Of a stretch of DNA of 64,000 nucleotides, positions 15,501 through 26,399 are shown piece by piece. The number at the start of each line of letters is the position of its first letter. Positions within the stretch are counted from its first letter, which is position 1. The DNA comes from Chelydra serpentina (Eukaryota; Chordata; Testudines; Chelydridae), in assembly GCA_037349315.1 (NCBI GenBank), contig JBAIAC010000619.1, positions 209,501 through 273,500 on the forward strand. The letters are read 5' to 3'. Position numbers and translations under genes: made by a program. The notes under the pieces were generated by a model that was not told the DNA's origin, did not search any database, and was given only the letters and a program-made list of their open reading frames with translations.

Positions 15501-16089
15501 CTTGCTTCATTAGAGCTGCGGGCTCGTTTAAACATGTGGGCAACTCTGCAGTTAATAGGCCCTGCAAAGAAAGCACAAAGTCCTGAAAACCCAAAGATAT
15601 CTTTTCACGATTTTAGCCTACAATGTTAGGATTTTGCTGGCCCCAAACTGAGAAAAACATTGAGCTTTTTTGAGGGAAAGCCGGAGATTTTTTGTAAAGG
15701 TGGGACATTTCCCATTTTGTTGAAAAAAATAAATAGTTTTCCACCTACGGAGCGGAGGGGGAAATCCATCTGGTGGGAAATTTCTGACTTGGGCGGGTGG
15801 ACATGTTTTAAGGGAAGGTTTGGGTCGGAGGAGGCAAAATCAGAACCCTTTGCTGGCCATCAAAGATTTATCATGAACGATGGTGCTTGTGTGTGAGTTG
15901 AAAGGGGGCGGGGGGGGGGGGGGATCTGGTGTAGAAATGGCCTGACTCGGTCAGAATAATCCCCCTCTCCTACAGAATCCATCCCCGGCCCGGGCCAATC
16001 TCACAAGTGTTGTCAACAGGTATAATAAGAACCTGCAGAAGAAGGTGGGGGATCTCCCCATGCAATTCCCTCCTGACCACTTGTAGCTA

Positions 16090-16420
16090 GAGGTTTCACA
16101 CCTCCCTGAAACATGAGGTTTAATATCCCTTCCACGACGTTTAGTTAGTTGGAGAGACTCTAACTGTAGATGCTCCTCTTCCCTTTGGAAATGTCCAGGC
16201 CCTCTTTGAATCTTGCTAGGTTTTAGCCTCAACGCCAATGAGTTCCACAGTCCCTGAGTGCGTGAGCATGTCTTTTGAATTCCTCCTTTAAGTTCCTGGG
16301 CTGTCCCCTTGTTCCTGTGCCGTGTGACAGGGAGGACAGAATCCCCCCACCTCTTTTCTCTGTCCCATTTTCGTCGCGTCATGCTCCCTCTTACGCTTTA
16401 CACAACCCGGATCTCTCGCG
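16090..16420 (-). mobile_element. Old CR1-like fragment
   Basis: Contains the CR1-like complement order ACGCCAATGAGTTCCACAG, then CTGTCCCCTTGTTCCTG. Diverged, with uncertain boundaries. Confidence 0.4.
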
Positions 16421-16919
16421 TCTCTCTTCACAGGAGAGTTTTCCCAGAGCCTGACCTGTCCCCGAGCACCTGCTCATTCTGTATTTCCCGCGTGGCGCTC
16501 GGGGGGGGGCCCAGGGCTGCAGGCAGGATCCAGATGCGGGCGAAGGGCTGCGAGCATGTTTCCAGACGGGTGCCAAGTCCCCTCTTGCCGGCTCTTCCAT
16601 GAACTAAGCAGACTGAGCCCCTCTCAGGTAGGTTTTCCAGACACCCTGTGTAGCAGCCGTGCCTGTTTGGGAATAAGCAGCGGTGTGCTCGCCACGGTGC
16701 GACTCTCGTAAACCTTACCCCGAACCTTGTGGTATCGAGGCCTTTCCCCTCCTGTGTCATGGACTCCAGTCCAGGCTCTCACAGCCACCGTGTCTAGCTT
16801 CAACTTCCAGCCACTGGATCGGGTGGGACCGTTCTCTGCTAGATCAAAGAGCCCATGATTCAAATGATTGTTCCCCACGGCGGTACTTCTAGACTGGGAT
16901 CTTTAACCTTCTCTTTGTT

Positions 16920-17240
16920 CAGCTAAGCTCCTTGCATCTCTCACCATCAGGCAGGTTTTCCAGTCCCTTAATCATTTCCGGGGCTCTTCTCTGAACCCTC
17001 TCCAGTTGATCAACCTCCTTCTTGAATTGCGGGCCCCATTAACACCAGTTAGGCTGTTTTCCAAGTGGAAGGTTACTTCAGAACCTCCCTCCTGTCTCGC
17101 CTTGGACTCTATGAATCTCCTTTTCACCCCTTCATGGGCCTTGCGGAGGACAGAATTACTTGCATTTCCCTCGGCATGCCTGTAACACTTGGAGCTCGGT
17201 ATCATAACAATGACTAGAATCCAATCTCATGCTTCAGGGC
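16920..17240 (-). mobile_element. CR1 fragment present in both arms
   Basis: Complement of the CR1 segment around TTAATCATTTCCGGGGCTC and CCCTCTCCAGTTGATCAACC. The same junctions occur inverted at 43720-44050, so this insertion predates the duplication. Confidence 0.6.
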
Positions 17241-17289
17241 TTCAATCAGTCATCTGAAGCGGTCAGGAAGTTATTTTCCCCAGTGGAGT

Positions 17290-18240
17290 CTAGATGAAAT
17301 TACTATAAGGTGGGTATACAACTGACCAAAAGACTGGCCTCAAAGAGTAGTTTGCATGGTTCTCGGTCAAACTGGGATGGCGTATCTAGCAGGGTCCTGC
17401 AGGGGTCAGTCCAGGGTCTGGGACTAGTCAATATTTTCCTTAACAACTTGGATAGTGGAGTGGAGGGTGCACTTATGAAATGTTCAGCTGACCCCAAGCT
17501 GGGAGGGGCTGCAAGCCCTTTAGAGGCCAGGTTGCGAATTCGAAGCCACCTCGACAAATCAAAGAATCGGTCTGAATTCAACAAGGTGGCACTGAAAAAA
17601 TGACACGCGCAAAGTATTCATTTAGGGCGGGGAAAGTCGAAGGCGCAGCTAGAAAATGGGGAATAACTGGTGAGTCAACAAAGTGAAACAGCTGTGAAAA
17701 AAGGTGAATATTCTGGGGCGTGTTAATAGGAGTGCTGTCTATCAGACAGAGGATGCAACTGTCCCGCCCTACTTGGCACTGGTGAGGTCTCAGCTGGAGT
17801 ATTTATCCGATTCTGGGCACCGTACTTCAGGAAAGATGTGGTCAAACAGGAGAGAGTCCAGAGGAGAACGACAGGAATGAGGAAAGGTTTAGAAAACTGA
17901 CCTAGGAGAGAGGGTTAAAAACACAGGGCATGTTTAGTCCTGAGAAAAGAAGAACAGTCTTTCCATTTGTTACGGGCTGTTATAATGAGGACGGGACTCC
18001 ATTGTCCACATCATCTGCAGCAAGGGAGGTTTAAGTTAGAAGTTAGGAAAAACTTTCTAACTCTGAGGGTAGTTAAACTCCGGAGCTGGCTTCCAATAGT
18101 GGGATCTCTAGTCACTGGAGGTTTCTAAGAAGAGGACAGACAAACACCTATCAGGGATGTTCTAGGTTTACTAGGCCCTGCCACAGCACCAGGGGCTGGA
18201 CTTGATGACATTTTGAGGTCTGTAGTGATCAATGGTCACT
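17290..18240 (+). mobile_element. Decayed CR1 LINE, mirrored in the right arm
   Basis: Plus-strand reverse-transcriptase remnants: SRSNWDGVSSRVLQGSV and NIFLNNLDSGVEGALMK, then RTSAGVF- and NRSEFNKV-type strings, ending in GGGGCTGGACTTGATGAC. Several stops and shifts. Its mirror copy is 42960-43690. Confidence 0.75.
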
Positions 18241-18249
18241 TTCACCAAA

Positions 18250-19080
18250 AATCCTGCCACATTCAGGTTGCTTCCAGTCCCCAAAGACAGCGCCCGTAAC
18301 CACCCTGGAATAAAGAAAGAAGAGAGTTGTTCACAGGTTAAAGTGAGCAAATACATACACATCAATGAGTTGTCATTGAAATCCTGTGAGTGATCGACTT
18401 GTAGAGATCTGCCCCTTAAAAGTGTCTTTCAGGGCAGACCCAAGAGGTAACCCCTGGGGATCTCTGGCTTCAGTTGGGTGTCTCTGGCCCTGTCGGAGTT
18501 CAAACGGCAAAGAGAGGGATGATTTTCCTGTGACTTTGTTTTATTTCCTTCATTCAGCTTCCGAGACCCCAGGATTCTTGCAAGTAGCATTTGGAAGGTG
18601 TGACAGGGCCATTAACCAATCCATTGCATTGCGACGATCCTTGGTGGCCCAGCTGATCTGGATAGTCCTTCTGGATGGGTGGCAGGGAGAGTTCCCAAGT
18701 TCAGAGCAAACATTTTCTAAGTTTTAAAGCAAAACATGCATATTTTCTTATAGCTTGGAATACCAATATTGTAAGTGAGATTAATGCCGGCAGCAATTTA
18801 CAAGCGTTACATAGAGTCGAAACACTAAATACATTCTTATGAGACTAATCCCTGTTTTGAGCAAAACTACCGCACAGGTGAACTGCTCTGGCCTCCAGCT
18901 GTGAGTTTATTAGTCCTTAGCTTTTGCCTGCTGCCTTGGCAAAAGCAGGCGCTTGGTTTGCCAGGGTCATACAGCATCAGTGTGGTAGACAAGGGAATAC
19001 TGAGTGCCAGTGTCTGGAAGTCGAAGCTAGACAAATTCAGACAAGACGTAAGGTGTAACCACGAGCAGAATTTAGCCAGG
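18250..19080. other. AT-richer spacer before the first OR gene
   Basis: No exon is supported and no right-arm counterpart was found. The sequence around 18230-18720 has the look of an old interspersed repeat; nothing specific was recognised. Confidence 0.35.
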
Positions 19081-19192
19081 GTTGGGTGGGAGTCTCCAAC
19101 ATGGAACAGCTTTCAAACGAGATCGAGCTGTTAAACCGTTATCCAAAAAGAGCTGGCAGAATCCCTTCTCCTCCCAGCTCAGGTCCCTCCCT

Positions 19193-20131
19193 ATGGACGA
19201 TGCCAACTGGACGTCCGTCTCTGAGTTCGTGCTCCTGGGCCTGTCCGAACGCCAGGACCTGCAGCCGCTGATCTTCGCCGGGCTCCTGGCCACGTATCTG
19301 GTGAACCTAGCCGGCAACTCTCTGCTGCTTGGGGCGGTGTGGGCTGACCCCCGGCTCCGCAGCCCCATGTACTTCCTCCTCAGCCAGCTGGCCGTGGTGG
19401 ATGTGAGCTTCGCCTCCATCACCCTGCCCCAGGCCCTGGTGCATGCCCTGACCCAGCGCCGGGCCGTCCCCTTCGCCAGCTGCATGGCCCAGCTCTTCAT
19501 CTTCATGGCTGTGGGCAACATGGAGGGCTACCTGCTGGCCGCCATGGCCTATGACCGCTACGTGGCCATCTGCAACCCGCTGCGCTACGCCGCCGTGGTG
19601 ACACGGCCCCTGTGCCTCAAAATGGCTGCCGTCTCCTGGGCCGTGGTGATCCCACACTCCCTGCTGCACACCGTCATGGCCGCCCGGCTGCGGTACTGCA
19701 GCCGCCGCCTGCAGCACTTCTTCTGCGACCTGCCGCCCTTGCTGCACCTTTCCTGCACCCGGCCCTTCTCCAACGAGCTGGCCGCCTTCACCGAGGGTGT
19801 CCTGGTGGTGCTGGCCCCTTTCGCCTTCATCCTGGCCTCCTACGCCCGCATCGGGGTCGCCGTTGGCCGCCTGCGCTCTGCCCAAGCCCTGCGCAAGGCC
19901 CTCTCCACCTGCAGCTCCCACTTGGCCGTGGTGACGCTCTTTTATGGCACCGTGGCCTGGCTCTACTTCCGGCCGGCCTCCAGCTACGACCAGGAGCGCG
20001 ACCGGCAGGTGGCCATCTTCTACACAGCGGTGGCGCCCGCCCTGAACCCCCTCATCTACAGCCTGAGGAACAAGGACGTGGCCGCAGCCCTGAGGAGGGC
20101 ACGGAGGAAGGTCCTGGCTCGGGATGCGTGA
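19193..20131 (+). CDS. Olfactory receptor, class II, intact single-exon gene
   Basis: Seven-transmembrane odorant receptor of the rhodopsin-like GPCR family, acting through Golf in olfactory neurons. 312 aa, a normal OR length. Motifs in order: N-glycosylation NWT at 5-7; GN of TM1 at 41-42; PMYFLLSQLAVVD at 58-70; conserved C97; MAYDRYVAIC at 118-127; HFFCD at 175-179; SY of TM5 at 216-217; KALSTCSSH at 235-243; PALNPLIYSLRN at 282-293. The start MDDANWTSVSEF was chosen over an upstream in-frame ATG at 19082 because OR N-termini are about 25 residues before TM1; a CAG acceptor-like site lies just upstream. The sequence looks nearest to family 1/7-type receptors (LHTVMAARL, NELAAFTEG), but subfamily needs a tree. 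There is no copy in the right arm. Confidence 0.95.
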   Translation: MDDANWTSVSEFVLLGLSERQDLQPLIFAGLLATYLVNLAGNSLLLGAVWADPRLRSPMYFLLSQLAVVDVSFASITLPQALVHALTQRRAVPFASCMAQLFIFMAVGNMEGYLLAAMAYDRYVAICNPLRYAAVVTRPLCLKMAAVSWAVVIPHSLLHTVMAARLRYCSRRLQHFFCDLPPLLHLSCTRPFSNELAAFTEGVLVVLAPFAFILASYARIGVAVGRLRSAQALRKALSTCSSHLAVVTLFYGTVAWLYFRPASSYDQERDRQVAIFYTAVAPALNPLIYSLRNKDVAAALRRARRKVLARDA

Positions 20132-20434
20132 GTCCAGCCTGCGGCTCCATCAGTGCACGGGGGTATGGACGTTCCACCCAAGATGTGTCTGGGGAATCTT
20201 TCCACATTAGGTCCACCAGGATACCTGGGTTCTTTTCTTCTCAGACCTGAGGCTGGTGGAACTAACACATATGCAGGACCACACCCACCTACACACACAC
20301 ACAACCCAAGCCTTTCCATAGAAAAGGGGGTAAATTAAGGCATGTTCTCAAGGGAATGGCCAGACTGGATCAGCCACAAGGCCTGTTGTATGAATTTAGA
20401 TAGCATAAATGGGCCCAAAGAGTCGAAGTTGTGA

Positions 20435-21175
20435 ACACAAGTGTGGCCATATTGGGTCAGACCAATGGTCCATCTAGCCCAGTGTCCTGGCTGCTAACAG
20501 TGGCCAATACCAGGTGTCCCAGAGGGAATGAACAGAGCAGGAATCATCAAGTGTCCATCTCCTGTTGCCCGTTCCCAGCTTCTGACAAACAGAGGCTAGG
20601 GACACCATCCCTGCCCATCCTGGCTAATAGTCATTGATGGACCTATCCTCCATGAATTTATCTAGTTCTTCTTTTAACCCTGTTATAGTCTTGGCCTTCA
20701 CAACATCCTCTGGCAAGGAGTTCCACAGGTTGATGGTGTGGTGTGTGAACAAATCCTTCCTTTTGTTTATTTTAAACCTGCTGCCTATTCATTTCATTGG
20801 GTGACCCTTAGTTCTTGTGTTATGAGAAGGAGTAAATAACACTTTCGCCATACCAGTCATGAGTTTATAGACCTTTGTCATATCCCCCCTTATTCGTCTC
20901 TTTTCCAAACTGAAAAGTCCCAGTCTTATTAATCTCTCCTCATACGGCAGCTGTTCCATGCCCCTGATCATTTTTGTTGCCCTTTTCTGAACCTTTTCCA
21001 GGGCAATCTATCTTTTTTGAGATGGGGCAACCAGATCTGCACACAGTATTCAAGACGCTGGCGCACCTTGGATTTATATAGGGGCACTATGATCTTTTCT
21101 GTCTTATTATCTGTCCCTTTCCTAATGACTCCCAACACTCTGCTTTTTGGACTGGTGCTGCACATCGAGTGGAGA
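20435..21175 (-). mobile_element. CR1 LINE 3' half
   Basis: Complement of a CR1 3' UTR and C-terminal region: TATTGGGTCAGACCAATGGT at its 3' end, then the GGACCTATCCTCCATGAAT block and LIRLGLFSLEKRRIRGDM and VRQRLEYCVQIW on the minus strand. It has frame breaks and a short 5' truncation near 21180. Confidence 0.85.
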
Positions 21176-21539
21176 TGGGAATTATCTGGGGACCGTTCTC
21201 TGGCCTGAGAATCCATGAAAAAGCCACGGATCCTGTGAGGGAATCGTACCTAGGACCTTTGGCTGGAGCTGAAGGATCTGGTACAACTTCATAAAGCGTC
21301 ATTGGTGGCTTAGCCATGATAGAGGCGCCTTGGTGAAGGGTCCCCAGGTCTGTGCAACTCAGTCCTGACAAACTCACTCCACCAAACACCCGTCTTACGG
21401 GATCTTTAGCCACAAAGAGGAACCTGTGAGGTATCTCCAGAAAGCTCGTGACTTATCTGTCTGTGAGATGTGTGTCTAGGTAATATTTAAGGAATAAAGT
21501 AACTATTGAAAGTGCACTTGTGACGGGTTGCCCCTCCTT

Positions 21540-21690
21540 GGATGGTAAATCCACTGCCTGCATCCGACAAAGTGGGGATTCACCCTCGAAAGCTTATGCT
21601 CCAATACGTCTGTTAGTCTATAAGGTGCCACAGGACTCTGTCGCTTCTACAGATCCAGACTAACACGGCTCCCCCGCTGACACTAAACAG
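21540..21690 (+). repeat. High-copy turtle-type interspersed repeat
   Basis: Contains GGATTCACCCTCGAAAGCTT, then CTGTTAGTCTATAAGGTGCC and GACTAACACGGCTCCCCC. I recognise this as a very common reptile repeat but cannot name its family with certainty. Confidence 0.6.
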
Positions 21691-22682
21691 AAATGGTATT
21701 CTATTATTGTTTAACAGTGCGATTAATTGTGCTGTAGCCTTGGAAGGATTCATTTTTTTAATCTGTAAACATCAATGTCCCCAATGCACGCAACCCGGCG
21801 ACAAAATATTTCCGTTGACAGTCATCGAAACCGGCGGCGAGGCGAAGTGAGAAATCTGCTGCTTGAGAACATCTTGACACGGGATCCAAAGATATTTACA
21901 GGTGTTTATTTTGCTGGACCTTGTGATGCTGACAATTTGTGTCGACACGGAGAGCAACTTTATCTTTCTGAATCGCAACGTCGCTTGTCATGAAGCAAAG
22001 ACTCTCCGACGGCTGCCGTAAGTTCCTGCAGCGGTGAACACTTCAATAAATAAATTAAAAAATTAAAAATGCTTCAACCACGTCCTTCTGCCCCGGCGTG
22101 AAAACGTACCTGGGCTTAGAAACCTTTTAAATAAACGCCGACGTTTTTGTATCTGCAGCAATATGGCTGGAGGGAGTGGCTAGTTCTGGGGGACAGGGAA
22201 TGGGATAAGTGGGCCTTTTCCCTCCAGGGGACACCGGCTGTAATTTGGCATCAGGGCAGTGCACTGGCCGGCTCCGATGGGCAGGGAATGAGACAGGGGT
22301 CTTCCCTGTATAGGGGGCACCAGCTCCCATCCAATTAGGGTGATCAGATGTCCCATTTTTAAAGGGACAGTCCCATTTTTTAGGACTTTTTCTAATATAG
22401 GCGCCTATTACCCCCCACTCCCTCCCACCATGCTGGGTGCAAAGGGCTGACACCCTTGGTGCCACGCAGGGACTGGCAACAGGGCAGAAGATCCGAGGCT
22501 GTCCCTGGTAGAACGTGGGTTACTGGGAGCACTCGGAGAGGGGGGGGTGTACGTGCGTGTGGAGCTGTGGCCCAGCAATTTCCCATGCAATTAGCCGCCT
22601 GCGTCTGAATCCCTGCGGGCAGGAACCGGGGGTGACGAGCGCGCCCAGCCCCCCCTGTCTGCGGGGCCCGGCTGGCACGGTG

Positions 22683-22836
22683 GGGATTGGCTCAGGCAGG
22701 AGCCCTGGGAGTCGGGGCCAGGAGAGGACTCGTGAATGCCAGAGACAGGGGCCATAAAAGCCCCGGCACCGCCCGGGTGGAAAGCATTGGGCATCGGCAC
22801 CGAGAGAGACGCAGACCCTGCCGTGCTGCTGCCCAG
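22683..22836 (+). promoter_or_regulatory. Predicted promoter and 5' noncoding exon of the left-arm OR gene
   Basis: An inverted CCAAT box (GATTGG) lies near 22685, a TATA box CATAAAAG at 22753-22760, and a likely start near 22784. About 52 bp of exon end CTGCCCAG before a GTAGGG donor at 22837. The next good acceptor in the same direction is CCCCCCACAG at 24891-24900, 14 bp before the OR start codon, giving a two-exon OR transcript with a noncoding first exon. The same module sits inverted at 40776-40930 before the right-arm OR and differs at only about one base over ~240 bp. Confidence 0.6.
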
Positions 22837-22969
22837 GTAGGGCGGGTGCCGTGGGGCAGAGACGGGACACGGGGCCTTTCCCAGCTAGGGACATCCCTCC
22901 GCACTGACCCGCATCACCTCCTCGCTGGCTGAGCCCATCTCTGCTCGGGGGGCTGGCCAGCCACAGTCA

Positions 22970-23115
22970 CCGGGAGCCAGGACGCCTGGGTTCTTTCCCT
23001 GGCTCCAGGAGGGGAGTGGGATCTGGTGGGTTAGCATGGGGGGCTGGGAGCCAGGACTCCTGGGTTCTCTCCCTGGCTCCAGGAGGGAAGTGGGATCTGG
23101 TGGGTTAGCAATGGT
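22970..23115 (+). repeat. MIR tRNA-head units in OR intron
   Basis: Two copies of the GGGAGCCAGGACTCCTGGGTT unit with GGATCTGGTGGGTTAGCA. The mirror lies near 40545-40665. Confidence 0.6.
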
Positions 23116-23639
23116 GAATCCCTCCATACTTTGCCCATTAAGGGCTCCCAGTCCCTCTCTCTTTCAGCAGGAGGGAATTTTCCTTCCTTCTCTTTAGCGG
23201 TCCCCCTGTCTAATCCCTGCCCTGCTTGGGGGAATCCCCTCATCGATTACTCCACCCCCCTCGGTACCTCTCAGCCTCAGCCCCCCTGTGTTAGTCCTTT
23301 TCTCCTCTGTTGGGCCTGGGGCTCCTCTCTGAACACCGCCCCAGCCGCGTGTGCCCAGGTCAGTCTGGGATGGAGGGATCAGTGCTCAGGGCAGGGTGCG
23401 GGTCTCCCCAAAGCTGTCTGGCCCATCCCCCTCTCTCCTCTGTTCAGAATGTGTATCCCCGATCACACCCGGGCCTTGGGGCTCTCAGCCACCAACTCTG
23501 CCCAGGTGTTCCTGTCCCATCGAAGAGCCAGGCTGGAGGCTGTGTCCCTCCACACTTTATGGGGATGTGTATTATCATACCGTTAGGAGGCTGCAGATGA
23601 CTCAGGGCGGGGGCGGAGAGGCACGGTCACATTGCAGTA

Positions 23640-24330
23640 AGTGCTGCACAGATCAAGGTCCCATCGCACCAGGCGCTGCCCAGATCCCGACCGAGATCAG
23701 GGCCCCCTGTCGTGCCGGGCGCTGCCCAGATCCCGACCGAGATCAGGGCCCCCTGTCGTGCCGGGCGCTGCCCAGACCCCGACCGAGATCAGGGCCCCCT
23801 GTCGTGCCGGGCGCTGCCCAGACCCCGACCGAGATCAGGGCCCCCTGTCGTGCCGGGCGCTGCCCAGATCCCGACCGAGATCAGGGCCCCCTGTCGTGCC
23901 GGGCGCTGCCCAGACCCCGACCGAGATCAGGGCCCCCTGTCGTGCCGGGCGCTGCCCAGATCCCGACCGAGATCAGGGCCCCCTGTCGTGCCGGGCGCTG
24001 CCCAGATCCCGACCGAGATCAGGGCCCCCTGTCGTGCCGGGCGCTGCCCAGACCCCGACCGAGATCAGGGCCCCCTGTCGTGCCGGGCGCTGCCCAGACC
24101 CCGACCGAGATCAGGGCCCCCTGTCGTGCCGGGCGCTGCCCAGACCCCGACCGAGATCAGGGCCCCCTGTCGTGCCGGGCGCTGCCCAGATCCCGACTGA
24201 GATCAGGGCCCCCTGTCGTGCCGGGCGATGGCCAGATCCCGACTGAGATCAGGGCCGCCAGTCGTGCCGGGCGCTGCCCAGTCCCCGACTGAGATCAGGG
24301 CCCCCTGTCATGCTGGGCGCTGCCCAGAGA
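23640..24330. repeat. 46-bp minisatellite in the OR intron (left arm)
   Basis: About 15 copies of a 46-bp unit containing CCCGACCGAGATCAGGGCCC and CTGTCGTGCCGGGCGCTGC. The first and last units are more diverged. Because 46 is not a multiple of 3, three plus-strand frames stay open and repeat the same peptides; none is a gene. Confidence 0.95.
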
Positions 24331-24334
24331 CTCA

Positions 24335-24510
24335 CTCTGAGAGACTGGCTCTGCCCTGGGCAGCTCCCAGTCTGAATGCACCATGGGAAGCAGAGCCCTA
24401 GAGCTGGGAAGTAACTTGCCCAGCGTAACCCAGCCGGTCAGTAGCTCAGCTGCGAAAAGAACCCAGGAGTCCCGAGTGCCCGTCCTGCTCTCTGCCCAGG
24501 CCCCATTGCC
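24335..24510 (-). repeat. MIR SINE (minus), mirrored at 39330-39520
   Basis: Complement of a MIR: GAAGTAACTTGCCCAGCGTA, then AGCTGCGAAAAGAACCCAGG and AGTCCCGAG. The core and tRNA head are both recognisable. Confidence 0.6.
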
Positions 24511-24914
24511 ACGCTGCCTCCGGGTCCCTCTGTCATCTCCCTGCCCCAGGCATCCCTGCAGCTCCCCCCCCGGCTCAGTAGCTCCTGCAGATTTCAATCA
24601 CCGCCCCCTCTTTCCAAAGGGAACTCCATGAACCCCACTGTCCTCACCAAAGCCTTTTGCCTGCCAACGTCCCTAAAGACATGTGCCCATGTTGGCTTAT
24701 TCTTTTCTTCGTAGCCTAAATTGTTGTGTGGCGTTATGTGAGGCTGTTCCCCAGCTGCCCCACCCCAGAGGTGGCTGCATCTCCACGCCAGACCATCCCT
24801 CCCCACACATCAGACCCTTGACACTAGGAGAAGACACTGCCACTCCGGGTTCAGGGTGCTGGCAGAGGGGCAGGCTCTCACCCACACTGTCCCCCCACAG
24901 ATCCGTGCCCCCTC

Positions 24915-25847
24915 ATGGCCGGGCCAAACCGGACGGCGGTGAGCGACTTCCTCCTCCTGGGCTTCCCCTCGCGCCGAGACCTAAGTCTGCTCCTCTTCTC
25001 ACTGGCGCTGCCCGTCTTCCTGCTGGGCCTGGTGGGGAACCTGGGCCTGGCGGTTCTGATCCGGGCCGAGCGCTCCCTCCACACCCCCATGTACTACTTT
25101 CTCAGCCACTTGGCCCTGCTGGACCTCTGCTCCTGCTGTGCCGTGGGCCCCGTCATGCTCTGGGGCCTGCTGGCCGGCCGGGCCGCCCTCCCCGGCCCGG
25201 CCTGCGCCCTCCAGATGTTCCTCTTCGCCACCGCGGGGGACGCCGAGTGCTGCCTGCTGGCCGCCATGGCCTACGACCGCTACGCCGCCATCTGCCGCCC
25301 GCTGCACTACCAGGCCGCCGTGCCGCCCCGCCTCTGCCGCGGGCTGGTGCTGGGCTCCTACGCGGCCGGGGCGGCCAGCGCGGCCGTGCACTCCGGCCTG
25401 GCCTTCCGCCTCCCCTTCTGCCGCGGCCGGGCCCTCGACCACTTCTTCTGCATCATCCCGTCCGTGCTGGAGCTGGCCTGCGCCGACACCAGCCTCAACC
25501 AGGCCCTGCTGCTGGCCATCTGCGGCGCCATCCAGAGCGTGACCCTGCTGGCCATCCTGGCCTCCTATGGGCTCATCCTCGGGGCCGTGGGGCGGGCGGG
25601 CTTGCGCCGAGCTGCCTCCACCTGCGGCTCCCACCTGGCAGCTGTGGCCGTGCTCTACGGGACCATCATCTTCATGTACCTGCGGCCCGAAGGCAGCTAC
25701 GCCGCGCAGGCCGACAAGATGGCCGCCGCCTTCTACACCGTGGTCATCCCCACCCTCAACCCCGCCATCTACAGCCTGCGCAACGCCGACGTCAAGGGGG
25801 CCCTGGCCAGGCGGCTCCGGGGCAGGAGCCACGTCTGCAGAGGCTGA
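24915..25847 (+). CDS. Olfactory receptor, class II, intact (left-arm copy)
   Basis: Seven-transmembrane odorant GPCR of 310 aa. Motifs: N-glycosylation NRT at 5-7; GN at 41-42; PMYYFLSHLALLD at 58-70; C97; MAYDRYAAIC at 118-127; HFFC at 176-179; SYG of TM5 at 218-220; RRAASTCGSH at 231-240; PTLNPAIYSLRN at 279-290. The start follows a conserved acceptor 14 bp upstream. The coding sequence is very GC-rich. It is a near twin of the gene at 38003-38935, with three residue differences (V40/A, I126/V, R309/G). The promoter is predicted 2.1 kb upstream across a minisatellite intron. OR family assignment was not attempted. Confidence 0.95.
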   Translation: MAGPNRTAVSDFLLLGFPSRRDLSLLLFSLALPVFLLGLVGNLGLAVLIRAERSLHTPMYYFLSHLALLDLCSCCAVGPVMLWGLLAGRAALPGPACALQMFLFATAGDAECCLLAAMAYDRYAAICRPLHYQAAVPPRLCRGLVLGSYAAGAASAAVHSGLAFRLPFCRGRALDHFFCIIPSVLELACADTSLNQALLLAICGAIQSVTLLAILASYGLILGAVGRAGLRRAASTCGSHLAAVAVLYGTIIFMYLRPEGSYAAQADKMAAAFYTVVIPTLNPAIYSLRNADVKGALARRLRGRSHVCRG

Positions 25848-25889
25848 GGAAGGGGCTGGAGGAGGGGTGGCCGAGGGAAGAGGAGATGG

Positions 25890-26150
25890 GGCAAGATGGC
25901 TGCTTATGGTCTGCACCGGCATTGGTGTAGTGCTTCTGTGTAGACGCAACCTACTCCGATGGGTGGGCGAAGGTAATGCACCTCATCACGAGGCGGTAGC
26001 TAGGTCTTACGGAGTAGTTCTTCCATCGACCCAATGCTGGGTACACTGGGGGTTAGCTGGGTTGAGTTACGTCTCTCTCGGGTGTGGATTTTTCACAGCC
26101 TGGAGCCACATAGTTGAGTTGACCAACTTCTTAGCATAGCCCCTGCTTGA
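25890..26150. repeat. Old MITE-like repeat in the OR 3' flank (left copy)
   Basis: Contains GTGTAGACGCAACC and GGTGTGGATTTTTCACA stretches typical of reptile hAT-type MITEs, ending near TTCTTAGCATAGCCC. It is mirrored at 37690-37960. The first ~80 bp are identical between arms; beyond ~25975 the copies differ by roughly 10-15%. Confidence 0.45.
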
Positions 26151-26399
26151 GTGAAATATTCCAAATCTAGCCAGCAGCCCCTCTGGGTCCCTACTCCAGC
26201 TGGGAGCACTTTTCCTGCAGTCCGTAACCCGTCCTCGCTTGGACAAACGTCCGCTGGAAGCTGACAGGGGCGTTTGCCTGAATCCACCCCCAGTCCCCAT
26301 GTGACACCAGGGTTGTTCTCAGTCTGTCCTTGACAACGTGAAACCCTAATGGACAATGACTCTGTCCTGTCGCTGCATTTCACGGTCCCTTACACACTC

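Noticed and set aside
23351..24292. A 313-codon frame with repeats of AAQTPTEIRAP and RPRSGPP
   Set aside because: It arises from the 46-bp minisatellite; three plus-strand frames are open at once because 46 is not a multiple of 3.
24683..25949. 400-codon and 316-codon frames overlapping the OR genes (also at 37901-39173)
   Set aside because: Shadow frames of GC-rich OR coding sequence; the OR frame itself has all family motifs.
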